From positions 19,257,126 through 19,321,125 of the forward strand of contig NW_019211455.1 of the NCBI RefSeq assembly GCF_002443255.2: a stretch of DNA of 64,000 nt, given 5' to 3'. Shown here piece after piece: positions 1-12,938 of this stretch (the first letter of the stretch is position 1; every line of letters begins with the position of its first letter). A program made the position numbers and the translations under genes. Under the pieces are notes generated by a model. That model saw only the letters and a program-made list of their open reading frames with translations, had not been told where the DNA came from and did no database searches. Source of the stretch: Varroa destructor (lineage: Eukaryota > Arthropoda > Arachnida > Mesostigmata > Varroidae).

Positions 1-2630
1 CGTGTTATGTTTCACTGGCCCCTAATGGATTTGTAGTTTTCATTGTACAGAAGGAGCCGGTACTAGCGACTGGATCCATCATAAAGTCGCTAATGAGACA
101 AAATGTAAAGATCAAAAGCTCATATGGCCGAATCATTTGGGTATCGCCACTATTTCTGGAAACGCGTTTTTGCGCTTCTCCTTCGCCTCATAAATTCCTC
201 GTTTGCCAATAGTTCTAGTCTAATAGTATCTGCATGCGACCGAGCACTTCACCACTTGAAAGAGTCACAAAACAAACAAACCTCTCTTTCTCGCTATACA
301 TCTATTTATGGCAAATTTCAATGCTTATGGATAAATAACGTCCTTTCTATTGTATACATGATGAGCCACAACGACTTCGCGGAGCTCTGAGTTCTTCAAA
401 TGAATACAATACGAAAAACTATATAAATATAGGAACGAAATTTCGCTCGTGTAGCTGTTTTGAAAGGGCCTGTATAAACTAGAGCGGTGGCCCTAGATTC
501 TGTTGCGCAGTGTGAAAGAAAGTCAACAGAGACTAATAGTAGCCAAACGAAGGAGCCGTGCTACTCTAAACTAGCAAATACTACGCTTTTGTTGAAGACA
601 TTCTTATATACAGCATATTACAACAGCGGTGCATCCACTCCACCTCGATTTTCGATTGAACTGTCTGATAGCCAATACGTGACCGACTTGTAATCGCGGT
701 TCGCGGATCCCGAACGCCCTTACGATTTCATCAACACTACGGGGCCTGTTTATTAGTGCCTCATCCAGGTCCTGTCTGCTTAGTACCCTCTTTTCCATTT
801 TTCCCCGTTAATTTCGTCCGGCACTATCGATTTTCAAATTTCACCTGTTCCACCGATTTGTTACTTCTGCGTGTCTCATAAATCTTTCCTTGATTCCACT
901 TTCCGCCACCTTTTTTAAACCTTCCAGCGAGCCCTGCGGTCCTACAAGTTTTCCTGATTGCTTGGTCGATCCGCTTTCCTTTGCTGACTAGTTTTTTATG
1001 AGTCATTATCTCCGTCGCTGATCATCCGTACAGATGTACATGAAGTCCGCCCTATACGATCTAGTGGCATGAAATGTGATAAAACAAAAAACAAGCGTAA
1101 TCGATAATGATGGGTTGAAACGTGTTATGCATAATACGATCATCCTTTTAATTTGTTTGGATGTAAGTGGCACATCGTAGTTCTATTGTTTTTTTTTTTT
1201 TTTTTGATAAACATGCTTGTACATCATCGTTTCGTAACTCGAATTACGGCATGATGTAAATGTTGGTGCTAGTCTGACCGGCTTCATTATTGTCAAGGAT
1301 AATATCATTCATATTCTTATTATACCATAAGAATCAACTGTTCATGCCACACTCGCATAAAATATCTTTTAATAAATAAACAAAAACAAGCTGTTCAGAA
1401 GAACCCAGCAACACTATGCCGTTTATATCGTGCAAACGATTTTCGTTGCACTCTAGGGTCAACCACGATAGTCAGCCAGCTAGACCTGCTACCCTATTTG
1501 TACCCCGCGCTGAGATTACAATAGGATACGACTCCCAAGTAGTAAAGTTCTGGCTATTTTGCACAAAACCCTTTCTAAGCTGACGTGTATTGCGCAGGGA
1601 TAAATTGAAGGACCTCCATTGTAACGTACTGTTTGCGTGATACGTCGATCTAGTCGTTCTAGCTTGTCGTCGTCATCATTTAAGGTAACCCGTTCTCCTC
1701 CAGAAATGCTGCAGAAAGTAAGTTACCGGCTATGATTTTCAACTTAGCTAATTCAGTAAAGAAATCCTTGTTGCATAGCAATAATAGCATTCCAGAATCT
1801 TTAGTGTTGTTTAATTATTTAATTGTTATCGGAGGCCAAATAGAAAGGAACTGAACCTGTAGATTGTCTACCTGCTCAGAAAGACTTAAGGATGTATGAT
1901 AGGCTCTTAAATGGTGATGTTTTGTTTTAGGGACTTCACAGCTGTGATAGTCACCCAAGCTCGCTTTACACACGTACGTCTAAATTTACGTGAATATATT
2001 ATATTTGACCGCGCTGTTGGTATATTGTTCGCAGTTCCTTCTACACCCTACGTTGCGCTGCTGCCAATTATAAAGCGCCCTAAAGTTGAGATATGGATTG
2101 TATATGCTTTTCGGCGAGCTTAAAAAGATTGGTGCGCCGAAACTCACTTTAAATATAAGGAAAAAGGAGCTAACAGTTTTGGACAATAATAAAAGCTGGC
2201 AAATCGAGCAGAAATCTATTTAAAAGTTATATATAAAATAAATTATGTGTACGTCAACACTAAATAAATGTGCTTTTCACTAAAAAAATATGGCGCTACA
2301 CTCCTGACTCACAGCCATAGAAGTTAACGTATCATGCATCAAAAGGTCATATCGCCCTTTTTTATTTACAAACCGGACCGTGTTACGTAGACATGGCTTA
2401 TTATACTTTCACCAGGTCGCATAATTATACTTATGCATGAGCGTCTCGCATAGACACCGCAGATATAGCAAATAAGCCCTTTTATCAATTGTACACTGCC
2501 ATAGGACTTGTTCTGTTGACGAACGAACTGTCTCGTTATTAAGTAAGCTGCCCGTCACACTTTCAGTGTAAATTCTCCAATCGATTGCTCCTCTGTGTAC
2601 ATATCATCGCGACGGCACTCAACGTGAGCG
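1..2630. other. No gene recognised
   Basis: AT-rich sequence with the poly-T run at 1,189. Short frames at 124-390 (+) and 604-1,006 (-) have no supporting signal. Confidence 0.6.
1189..1205. repeat. Poly-T run of 17
   Basis: Homopolymer in AT-rich sequence. It could be a reversed poly(A) tail of a retroposed copy, but nothing recognisable lies beside it. Confidence 0.95.
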
Positions 2631-2657
2631 CTAAACGTGAAAATTCAAACCGGAGTT

Positions 2658-2711
2658 ATGTTTATAGTAGTGCAGCTATCCTTTGTATGCGCGTATGTTT
2701 GGCCGAAGTGG
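2658..2711 (+). CDS. Weak candidate first exon, signal-peptide-like
   Basis: ATG 2,658 begins MFIVVQLSFVCAYVWPKW, a short hydrophobic N-terminus like a secretion signal but lacking a basic residue at its front, and reaches TGG|GTGAGG (GT 2,712-2,713), a plausible donor in phase 0. Unspliced, the frame continues to 3,056 as a hydrophobic and basic translation without recognisable domains. The start context is ordinary (GTTATGT). Frames like this occur by chance at this base composition. Confidence 0.13.
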
Positions 2712-3059
2712 GTGAGGTACGGTGAAGAACCTCTGCCGTTAGGTACGCGGAGGCGTGTAACATTGAAAAAAAGAGGAAAACCGTTTTGGGAAAAGGGTCT
2801 GTACATCTGCTCCATTTACTTTTTCGCGTCGATTCCACTGTCTTTGTTAGGGGTAACAACAACGCACTACCCGTTGCCGTCTTTCTCGACCAGGTTGGCT
2901 AGTTGGCTGTCTACTTTACGTCTACTCCCTGCTCTTGCATCCTACGTTTACGTAGGTCCTGACGACTCTTTGCCGCTTCCTCGGTTTGTCAGGCTACTTT
3001 TGGCAGCCTTGGTGGCAGCAGCCGAAGAGGAAATCTTGCCGAAGGTGCTCGACTGACAT

Positions 3060-5790
3060 CGGATTCCCACGGGCGATGAATCAGCATTTTCTCTGATTTC
3101 TCTTTCTTCGTCCATCGACTTTTTTCACCGCTGATGCTGCCGCTACTGCTGCTACTAAGCAGTGAACCTGCCTTCATAAGCGTCCGAGTGTTGGGGCGAC
3201 CTCTTTTGCTCGCTAGCTGCCTGGTTTCGGGCAAGGACTACCCTGGTTTTGCCGTAGGCGAACCCGAGTAAAACTGAATAACGCCAGTAGCGGCGCCGTT
3301 TGTGATACGCGTCTTTCCCGCCATCGTTGCTTTTCTTGAATAGTGGCGAAGCTAAAAGTGATACTAAAACTGGCTTGTGTGAAAGCTATTGGCCTTCAAC
3401 GCTGACCTACCTGTCTCCTGACAGGCCGATGATCGACAGTCGATCGAATTTGTATTTCTGATAATTGATAGTTGCCCCAAAAGCCATTCACCACCATCAT
3501 TATTACCGGTTTTGGATAGTTACCTTTAGTCCGACACGTCTAGACTAGTTTCGGGTCGTTTGTGTAAATAGTCGCCCCCGCCTGTGTAAAGATGCGTTTA
3601 TCTCCAATGGCCTGTTTGGCCTTATTTGGAATCAGTTTTTTTGCTGAAGTGTTCGTGCTACCGCTTACGTCTCCGTAATAGATTAGTTAGTGGCGTATTA
3701 GGCTGCTAGTATTAGGGACACGTAGTGGTTTAGGTTCAAACCCGGCTATAGACACTCTTCGTTTTGTACTGGGAGACAACCAGCGTGTGATAGTGCAGCG
3801 AAACAGCTCGAAGAAAAAAGGTTCCATTAGCCAATAAAGTTCCCGGGAAACTGTTCCTATTTTGATTCCTAAGTGAAATCAATTTGGCTTGCAAATTAAA
3901 ACGGCCAGGACATGCAGTTTCTCGCTGAACATTATTTTCGCCTGTGCGGGCATCAGGTTTGTTTCATATATGCATTATATGCTGCTATAATGATTTTGTC
4001 GATATGGCGATTATCCATCATTTTAATACCTTTTTTTTTTTGTTTAATATGACGCTTAACCTCACTAAAGGTTTCCTAATTACACCATTGTTCTCGAAGG
4101 AAAACTTTGAGCTGGATAGTTGTATTTTAGGCCTATTACTAGATACAAGTGCCTACTGAAAACAGAAACCTGCCAAATTACAATGCAGTTTAAGTTGAAC
4201 CTTGTCTCGAATTGTCTCGAGAGGAAACATTTTTTATTTGCATCTGGTATACGTATAAACTTCTATGAGTATTTGCCCATCCACGATTTGATATAATTAG
4301 CGCGGCCAAAACATATTGGTACGATTACTTACCACATAGGCAATGCACGAACTGCAATTTAGTGATGTCTCTAGTGTCCTTGCCTGTAATCGGTTACCGT
4401 GCGTAACGTCAAAATGGCTAACGTATAAGTTTTGTGTGGCATTAAAATACTGCAAGAAATCACCTGAATAACTTTCCAAACTTCTTGATCCAACTTGAAT
4501 GAACTTTAGATGCTCGGCCATGAAATATAAAGCAATTACTCTAATATTTTAGCCGTATTTTCTTGCAGCTGTCCCCACACCACCCTTCGTTAACTCAATT
4601 TTAGATTGCCCCTTTTCGCCTGCTTGCGGTGGGCGTACGAAGAACAGTTAGCCAAAGAAAGTGTTTACTTTTTCTTGAAACTGATTTCGGTTGAGCTTTT
4701 AGCGCCTGCTTCTACGAAGCGATAGAGAGAAGAAGCACCACCGTTAGAGTAATGACCGACGCATGTACTTTTCGATGTTTAACTTTTTTGGAACTAATTT
4801 TAAAACGTCTATGGTAGCTAGCCTATTTTTTTATGTGCCAGTCGTCGTGTGGCTTTAGATGCTGGACAAATTTGACTTTTTCCTGCCACGATTTTTATCT
4901 TCTAAATACTCCAAAAGCGGTACCCTTACAACGACAGTGGCAAGATGTTATCGAACCCGTCCGAGACAACTCCTACATCTCAAGCTATTCTTACATCGTC
5001 GGTGGCATCGTTTTTTTTTTTTATCTAATGCCTGGGTTGTTCTTGACTGGAGTGAAAGTGCAAGCTGAATTTATCTCGTTGAGCGGTTTTTACTGTACCA
5101 AAAATAGAAAATGTTTCGTATTTTTTGACAAATCAAAAGGTTCTTTAAAACGAGTTACAGAAACTTTTAATATATTTATGCGCGTGACTTACTACTTGGC
5201 AACTTACGTAGTATCGAAGAAACCTTCAGTCCTGATATGGTCCTGATATGCCCGCTTTGCTTGAACTTCATTCATAATTTGTTTTTAGATAATGCTCAAT
5301 GTTTCAGAATAACATTATTTGCTACATGTTCTATTGACATACGTGATATTAGTGATTTCTAAGGGCAATCTCTTCAAGCTCATCAGAATCGAATTTTTAG
5401 GATCTTACTTGACATATATTTAGTTGTGCTGGAAGTAGGTAGTAGCAGATAAGCTAAAAAAATAGCAGAGAGACCGTAACGACGCTGCAGTGACTACGGC
5501 AACAACGTATAAAAACAAATAATTCAATATACACATGCTGTTATCATTAGCAAGATATTGCCATGATCACCCAGTAGAAATAATATCTTAAATCGAGCAG
5601 AAATAACTACAATTAATTGTTACGAAAGTGCTTGCGGCGCTTTCGTATAAAACTGGGCGTATTCGGCAGCGCGTGACAAAACAGAGCCCAAACAGAGACA
5701 AAAATAAACAAAAATTCAGTTATATTATTAACTCAATGTGACTGTTGGCTCTGCTTATAAGTCTGCCGTAGCATATCCTTCTTCCGGCAA
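3060..5790. other. No gene recognised
   Basis: Non-coding in appearance. The 137-codon frame at 4,833-5,246 is AT-rich, hydrophobic and overlapped by another open frame; I treat it as chance. Confidence 0.6.
5229..5250. repeat. 11-bp tandem dimer
   Basis: GTCCTGATATG twice in direct succession, at the 3' end of the open frame 4,833-5,246. Confidence 0.9.
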
Positions 5791-5800
5791 AAATATTAAG

Positions 5801-6099
5801 GCTCGTGTCCTTTAACGGTGCCGCGCCACGATGCCATCGTAGAGCCTTTCTATATCACGGGGATGAAATGCGAGCTGTATATCGAAAAAAGGACGACAAC
5901 AGGTAATGCGATGGGAGGACAAAATGAAGCTATGGAAAAATATGCTGAACCAAGAAATGGCGCCCTGACGGCGAGCGGTGGTGACTCTGGCGTAAGCACT
6001 GCTACCGTAAGGGAAACAACGTCGTGGCGTCCGGTTTTGATTGATGCCAAGCGGATTCGACGACCCGACGGGATAAGATTAAACAAAGCCCAACGAGAG
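5801..6099 (+). CDS. Candidate exon with consensus splice donor, unknown protein
   Basis: A frame open from about 5,800 runs to a near-perfect splice donor, GAG|GTGAGA, with the GT at 6,100-6,101; the exon would end in phase 0. A pyrimidine-containing stretch (CTTCTTCC) followed by AG at 5,799-5,800 could be the 3' splice site, though 16 bases of purine-rich sequence separate them. ATG codons occur in frame at 5,863 and 5,911. The translation is mixed and hydrophilic (CELYIEKRTTTGNAMGG; WRPVLIDAKRIRRPDGIRL) and not low complexity. GC content is higher than in the flanks. No family is recognised. The opposite strand is also open over much of this stretch, which weakens the coding argument. Confidence 0.28.
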
Positions 6100-6109
6100 G
6101 TGAGAGAGG

Positions 6110-9100
6110 CGGAATGGAGGTGACGTTAGTACCGAGGAGTCGTCGACTAAGATAGCGGCGATAAGACAGGAACTTATTGATTAGTCAGAAGAACGCTGCT
6201 ATCGTCGTATTTGAAACCACCTCGACAAAAGAGCCTAGCGGCAATTTTTAAGTAGTGGAGGCGTATCATTCTATTAGCTAGATATTTGCTGGAACCATGT
6301 CCTCGACTTGTATGCGACGTGGCGTTGCAAACAGGCGACGTGGACGCAGATACAAGGAGACGCATACAATCGAAGTATATGATGATCCGGTCTGAGAAAT
6401 CAGGTGATGTTAAGAGATTGGTGTAAAATGTGCAGAATACTTCAAAACAGACATGTGTAGGTATTGAACGGCCCTCGTACTGATCAATACAATAAGAAAC
6501 CCTATACCTCTGCTGATCAAATGTTATTCGGGCTGAAGTGCGGTATTTTCTACGCACTGTAAAACTTGCGATTCAAGAAAACCGCTCAAGGATAATATAA
6601 AAATAACTCACTTTAAGAGTTACTTTAAGAACTTCAGAAACATCCGAGTTCAGAAAAGGCTTCAGTATTTGGCTAGCTAACATTGGGCAACTTTAAAAAG
6701 AACTAATTTGCACGGATACAGAGTCTTTGAATAGTTTAAAAGCGAGCGCGCTGACACGATAAGGAAAAAGCTTTAGATGAATATTTATAACTCGTTGGTA
6801 AATACTCAGAACTTATTTCTGTTAATATATATACGCGAACTGCTATCGGGAGCCACAAGACGAGCCGTGTTAATTCTATGGGACTTGTCTAACGCAGAGT
6901 AGCCACCAGTAAGCACGTGTATCAACAAGTGGCTATCTATCCCTATGTAGGAGCTTACAGGATATATCTGGCTTCTGTGCGGCCATACTACAGCTATGTT
7001 CATGATTAAAGGAAATATAGAATAAACGATTCAGAGCTATATGCGAATATCCTATGGGACAGTCCTGGCTGATTCTTTGAAACGCTTACTACCGAGCACC
7101 TTTAGAATCGCCTCATGAAGCATGATCTCGAAGATAATGATCGACGCTTTCAACTGAAGCTTCTCAACCGTCCAGTTGGCCAAAAGAATTCCCTATTAAG
7201 TTTTACTTTTCGAAAAGAGAACAGCGTGAAGTGACACATACTTTTTGGCCTAATTCGAATAGAATAAAGGGCAAATTACTATTTTAGGCCATAAGGCGGT
7301 TAGACGTCTATTCGTCAAGTGAATGAAACGCTACCCTCAAAACAGGATATTCCGCATTTGGGTAAGTTCAATTTTGGGCAATCCTCTGTGGTGTTCAACC
7401 GGAATTTTGTAAAGGTCGTGCGTTATCCTCACATACTGAGAGCGAAGAAATTTCTCGATGTCTATAAAATCCGTACTAGCAACTGTAAATTGACTGTAGT
7501 TGACAGTAATGACAAAATGGCGAATTGGTATCACGGGCCCGAGGTACTCAGTCATATAAGGCGATGCCAGTATCCCAGCGTTTGCATTAAACGGCTGAAC
7601 AATCCCGATCAAGCAGAAGAATCTTTTCGTGGTTTTAGCGCAGTTATTGTCACATGTTTAGATTTTGCTAACTATAAAAGAGAAATATAGAAAATAATAT
7701 GTGTTACTAAAGTCTGCTGTGCCATATTTATATGTGTTGTATTAAGGGAAAGACCTGAATTTCTCTGCCCAAATTTTGAAAAGCCTATTTATACCAAAAC
7801 TTTTGTATATTTCAAGGTATGGTCGCGCCACATATGTAAGAACGTTAATAAAGTTAAAAAAGTGCAATCAAAGTTCTTGCACAAAAGTGCAGTGCGTTCA
7901 GTCATATGATTTTTCTCCCATCTCTAGTGGTCGTATGAAAAATCCGAGAGGTTATAATAGAGTACAATCGGTCGACTTTTTTTTTGCAATACCGCCATCC
8001 CTAAACAAAGGTGCATTGAAATTAAAGAACTAGAAAAGGAATCGAAAGGGAACTTAAAAAAAAAATACTTTTCAGAGTCTTCAGCAGGTAGCGTCCGTAT
8101 TTGTTTTCGCTAACACAATAATTCATAATATTATTAGTCATATTTACTTTTGATTCAATGTACAGAAACAACACGCCTCACGTGTGACGCCTCACTAGTT
8201 CTACTGTTCTAATCTGAATATAAGCAGGTTTTGTTTATATATCTAATAGTAATTCCTAATGACGGTGGCGGGTTTTTGAGATTAGTTTCCTAAAAAAAGC
8301 TTGCTTCAAGCTCCCTCCTTCTAATAAGGCCGATAGCGCCATCCGAATACAGCATGATAAGCGGTTCATGACGGTCGGTTATGCGGGAGCCTGGCGTAGG
8401 CACCCCAAAAGTATCGGAATTGGCCCATGGATTAGCGTCTGTTCTTCCTTCTCGGGCGTCCGTCCGGTCCCCATTTGCTCGTTCGGATCTGTGCACACAG
8501 TTCGTGCAACTCCTGACACACCTCTTCCAGTGCATTACTATTGCTAGTAGTGTAAAAGAGCCCCTCTTAGTTGCCCTTGGTCTACGCTTGGCCTGTTACC
8601 ATTTTGTTTCGTTGTTGCCATGCTTTACAAGCGGTCAGCCAGCCAGAACCGCTATCCTTCCTGTCTGAGCAATGTAGGTCACTGCTGTATGTGCTCAAAT
8701 ACAAATGTGCTCATCGGTCTATAAGTCTCTGTAAGGGGGTTTGTGTGCGTTCTTACTTCAGTTCGAGTAAGTCGCTCATTTCGGTGATCCTTTTTATTGC
8801 TGCACATTAGCGGGCATGTCCTTCTTGTCGTGTTGCTATCCTCTTGGCCAGTTTTGCCTTGCCTTACTCGATTGCCTTACTCTCACCGCCGACAGCGGTG
8901 CACCTAGTTTCCTTACTGTAGTGTACGTCAATACGGCCAAAGCTTGCTTAAAAAGACAGCATGGATTTTCCGCCCTACCGTAGCGCCGCTTCGATTTGCA
9001 GCCGCTCCGCGCCTGCTTAGTTCCGTTATATCCCATCGTCCTAATATTGTCGTTTAGTTTGTTTTTCCGCTAGCTTGGCGCCTCGACGATAAAAAATATT

Positions 9101-10300
9101 ATTACTATTATAATTGTTATCGTTATCACTATCACAAACGGTGGCCTAGCAGCGATTAGCACCGCTGTGATATGGACGTTTGCGTGTGCATGTTCGTATA
9201 TAGGGCTGTAGGCGATACACACTGACCCACTGATAGCCCGAGACTATAACAGTAGCTATAGAGGGGTAAGGATTTTCCTTATGGAAAGGAATCCGAAACG
9301 TCAATATGTGTTACATGACGTCGACATATATATATGCATCTGTTTAGTGGGCGGTATCTTACTCGCCTGGCACGAACAGGTAATGTAAAAAAAATCCTAT
9401 GGATACAGAACTCGGCAAGTAATCGTGTTAATGTAATATTTGTTGTTTGTTGTTGTTGTGGTGTTTTATACAGGGGAAGGTTTGGTTTGGCATAATTAGA
9501 GACCCACATTTGAAAGAGTTTTGCATGAAATATGCTGTTTGTATAGACTGTTAATCCCATTAAAGGCGAACTTATAAGATAACATCGCTTATAGGAAAAC
9601 TTGGTTTTTAGATATACATATATGTGTCCATGCTCCTTTCCGTGCCAAAAAGAGTTTGTGACACGTAGCAGAAGCTGAGCGATATCCTGTAGGCACGTGT
9701 ACCTTAAGCGTACCCAGGGAGCTGATGAACTGTTCTGACCTAAAAAACGAATTAGTTCGAGTTAACTTCAAAAACCTTAGAAACAAACTCCCTAATTAAT
9801 TCAGCGTTTAACTGAAAAATATCACAGCGAACCGAGATGTAGGTTCTACTTGCCTGCTATAGTTAAGACACTTGAAAACGCACATATAGTCCAAAAAATT
9901 TCCTAATGCATAACTACAATTATAATACCCGTCTTTCGTGTTTTCTATCCATATATTATGTTAGAAGGTATTGAACAGCACTTTGTTTTATAATTATATT
10001 GTATTGAGTGGAGAGAACCACTCACACTCCTATCGTTGATATGTGAACGTGTCGAAGTGTTGTAGGTGTGTGTACATCTTTCACCCCCGATAGTCCGGAT
10101 ACAGGCTAAACGATAGAGTTGAACTATGGGGGAAGTTCCTAAAGCCAAATTCCTGTATATCTTTTGTCTGCTACCTTCGTTCCCTGTTCTTACTTTGCAT
10201 CCATTGTATCGTCCGTACAATGAGAAAAGAAACGAGAGAAATGATAAGGAAGGTACCAGTCTAGCGGGTGCACCACGTGAGATCAAAATTATTTTCCAGT
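6110..10300. other. No gene recognised
   Basis: Mixed AT-rich DNA. A 123-codon + frame (7,319-7,690) contains GTAAGT near its start, so a short exon 7,304-7,361 is conceivable but weak. Region 8.3-9.1 kb is GC-richer with overlapping open frames on both strands. Confidence 0.55.
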
Positions 10301-10304
10301 ATAA

Positions 10305-10568
10305 TCGAATTCAACCCCACGGCTACTCTATGATAGCAGAAAGGACAAGCGAAAACCAGTGGCATTAGATCTTCACGACACTGACGATTTCGCTACAATC
10401 GCCTTCAGTGTCGTTTGCAGCCGGAGAACGGGGCCAATATGGTACTTAGGAGGATCAACAGCAGCTGTAATTCGAAAAGAAAAAGGAATGAATATATGCG
10501 TTCCGAGACGAGTAGGGAACAAAGAATTCATGTTAATAGCAGGTAAAACTAGGTTCTGGAACGATTGA
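10305..10568 (+). pseudogene. Possible Ty1/copia-type protease fragment (relic)
   Basis: The frame is open for 87 codons after TAA 10,302-10,304. Its centre reads AFSVVCSRRTGPIWYLGGST, followed by AAVIRKEKGMN and NKEFMLIAGKT. Known: copia-type polyproteins have a protease motif of the form W-x-L-D-S-G-A-S/T-x-H, preceded by a Phe/Val strand and followed about 25 residues later by a short beta segment. The W-Y-L and G-S-T positions resemble this, but the catalytic Asp would be lost (GG in place of DSG), the conserved His is missing, and no zinc knuckle upstream or integrase downstream was found. The resemblance rests on a short stretch and may be coincidental. If real, it is a fragment of about 260 bases. 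Confidence 0.2.
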
Positions 10569-12914
10569 CGGCCAAGCTAGGCTTAGCCTAAAAAAAAGAA
10601 GATTGCTTCAAGATAAGCTAAACCATTGAGTTTAGTTTGGCGTAGTTTGAGTACCGGCACCAAGCAGTTAAAAAGACGGCGGCACTACCGTTCGACCGAG
10701 TTTTACAATGTTGGTTCCTCAGTCTCTCTTGGTAATGTCCACTGTCGTCCAATTGAGCCCTATACAGGCAAACTTTAGTAGAAGCAGCAACTGCACCCAC
10801 AACGGCTAGCGAAGTCGAAGGCGTTCACCGCAAAAATATATCACGGATATATCTTATGCTTGTGCTTATGGCTTCAGCGGGATTGTTCGACCCCAGGCGC
10901 TACGGTTATGACAAGAGCTACGATGGTTTTGTTTGGATAGACCCCAGATTCTTCAGCGCTTAACACTGCCCATTCTTCATCTTTCCGCTGTCGTAACGGA
11001 TGGGTCGGAGAGTGGGTTTCTCTAGCAGAGGTAGGCGCGCAAACAGCTGACGGATCTGAGAATAAAAAAAGCGTAGCCCACGTTACCATTACTAAAGTTC
11101 CTCATCCCGTTTGAACTGGTTTGACCTTTGAATTAACACAAACAGCCACCAATTAAGCCGAAAAACGAGACCCTATACGGAAGTTTATTACGAAGCCAAC
11201 ATCAAAGTTTTCGTCGGGAAAGATCGTCAAAATACGAATATAGACAACCGGGTTTGCCCTGAGAAGGCAGAAAATGAAGCGGTCTTAAAAGAAACGCCTC
11301 TAAGAGAAAGAATCGGCCATACGAAAAGCTTGACGAGATCGTGGTTTAACAAAGGTATTTCAAAGACGCCTTGAAGACAAATTCTCGCCTGAATACTAAT
11401 CTTCGAGGTCAGAAGCGTCAAAGGACAGTGAAGGGTCTTGTTTACTCAGCATGGGACAGTTGACGGCTGTCGTGGAGGGCGTTAGGGTCAGAAAGTATTG
11501 TTGATCCTAGCGTACACACACTTAAAATCCTACAGACGATACTCAGAAACTCACAGCTGAAAAGGCGAAAATGGCCGAAGACGCTGGTTAGGTTAGAGTA
11601 GTCAGCTCAGTCGAAAGGGTAGTTCTTTGCAGTTGATCTTAAACGACAGTGGACAGTGTGCGACTCACAACGCCCTTTGGCGGAGTGTTGACACATATTC
11701 AGCCTTAGGCGATGCTACGACTTCGTAAATGTCGAGACATGAGCGGAAAGCAGCTGAATTTTAAGTTCGGTTAACTTGACGAAAGAGCTACATGCGGAGA
11801 TTAATAGAACATGTCGCAAATTACAAGCGATATAGGATAACAAAGGACGTAAAAGTTGAAAAAGGAAGATTCTATTCGTTTGCCTAGTAGAAATTAACGA
11901 TTACACTCTTGCACAAGAGGGCCTTACCGCTGACTTTGTTACAGCGATGTGGTCATTGTTCGGCTTTGTCTTATAAGTTATTTACTTTTTATTACACTGT
12001 TAGATAAGCATCGAAGCCTGCCATTAACACAAAAGATTTAGTGATGTGATTTTGGAGCAGTTTCCCATGCGTAGACATATAAATCTACAATATCATAGGG
12101 CAAGTCTACATGATAGTAGTGAAAGACTGCGATACCTACCTACTGTTCTATTACATCGAATTGATATATTGCGTGTTTATGAGCAGGTAATGAAATGCGT
12201 TGCTAACTTATGATTATTGATATGATCGCTATTAGCTGAGTTGTGCCACGCTTAGGAAATATGTTTATCTACTTCTTAGGAAGTGCTTCCTTTGGCTGGG
12301 CGTGCTTAGCCAGACAAGTTTTTTGTATCCAACAACTCTTCTGAACCCGTTGAAAATAATCTTATGCTAAACTTCATCATTGCAATTCAATTTTTATATT
12401 AACAACATTACTATAGTCTTATTGTTTGTGTACAGGCCCAGTGGGTACAGAAAATGGGGCTAGGCTCTCGCTTTTCCAAGGGAAAGAACGGGGACACAGC
12501 GAAGTTAATACACAGTAACCCGTTCCACGTAGATACATAGAAGCCAAGCTGGCTATTGGAACCCATTCTATACGTACACATTTTTTAGTGCCTCAGAATT
12601 TTGGGTTACTATCCCCTTTCTATAGGATTCGCTGCGTTGTCGGTTGTTGTAACAGGTCGATGGGATGATATATTAAAACGAGCAAACACAGTTCTATGTA
12701 CTTCTTAGGATTCTACTCTATGTATCTTGAATCAAATAGGTACGTGATTTACACCTCGCGCAAAACATAAAATTGTATGAAAACATATTGGACGGTCGTA
12801 AAAGCTTGTATAGCTTTCTTTCACATATGTACGGTTAGCAAAATAAAGCATATGTTAGAGTGTTAACCACTGTCGCTCAGTTTTATTTATATAAAATTAT
12901 ATATATAAAAAGAA

Positions 12915-12938
12915 GCTTATAAAAAGGCTTATAAAAAG
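12915..12938. repeat. 12-bp tandem dimer
   Basis: GCTTATAAAAAG twice without a gap, in an AT-rich stretch with no ORF. Confidence 0.9.

Noticed and set aside
3731..3745. B-box-like GGTTCAAACCC
   Set aside because: The five-base stem around it does not pair and no A-box lies at the right distance.
4833..5246. 137-codon + frame
   Set aside because: AT-rich hydrophobic translation, another frame open in parallel, no signals.
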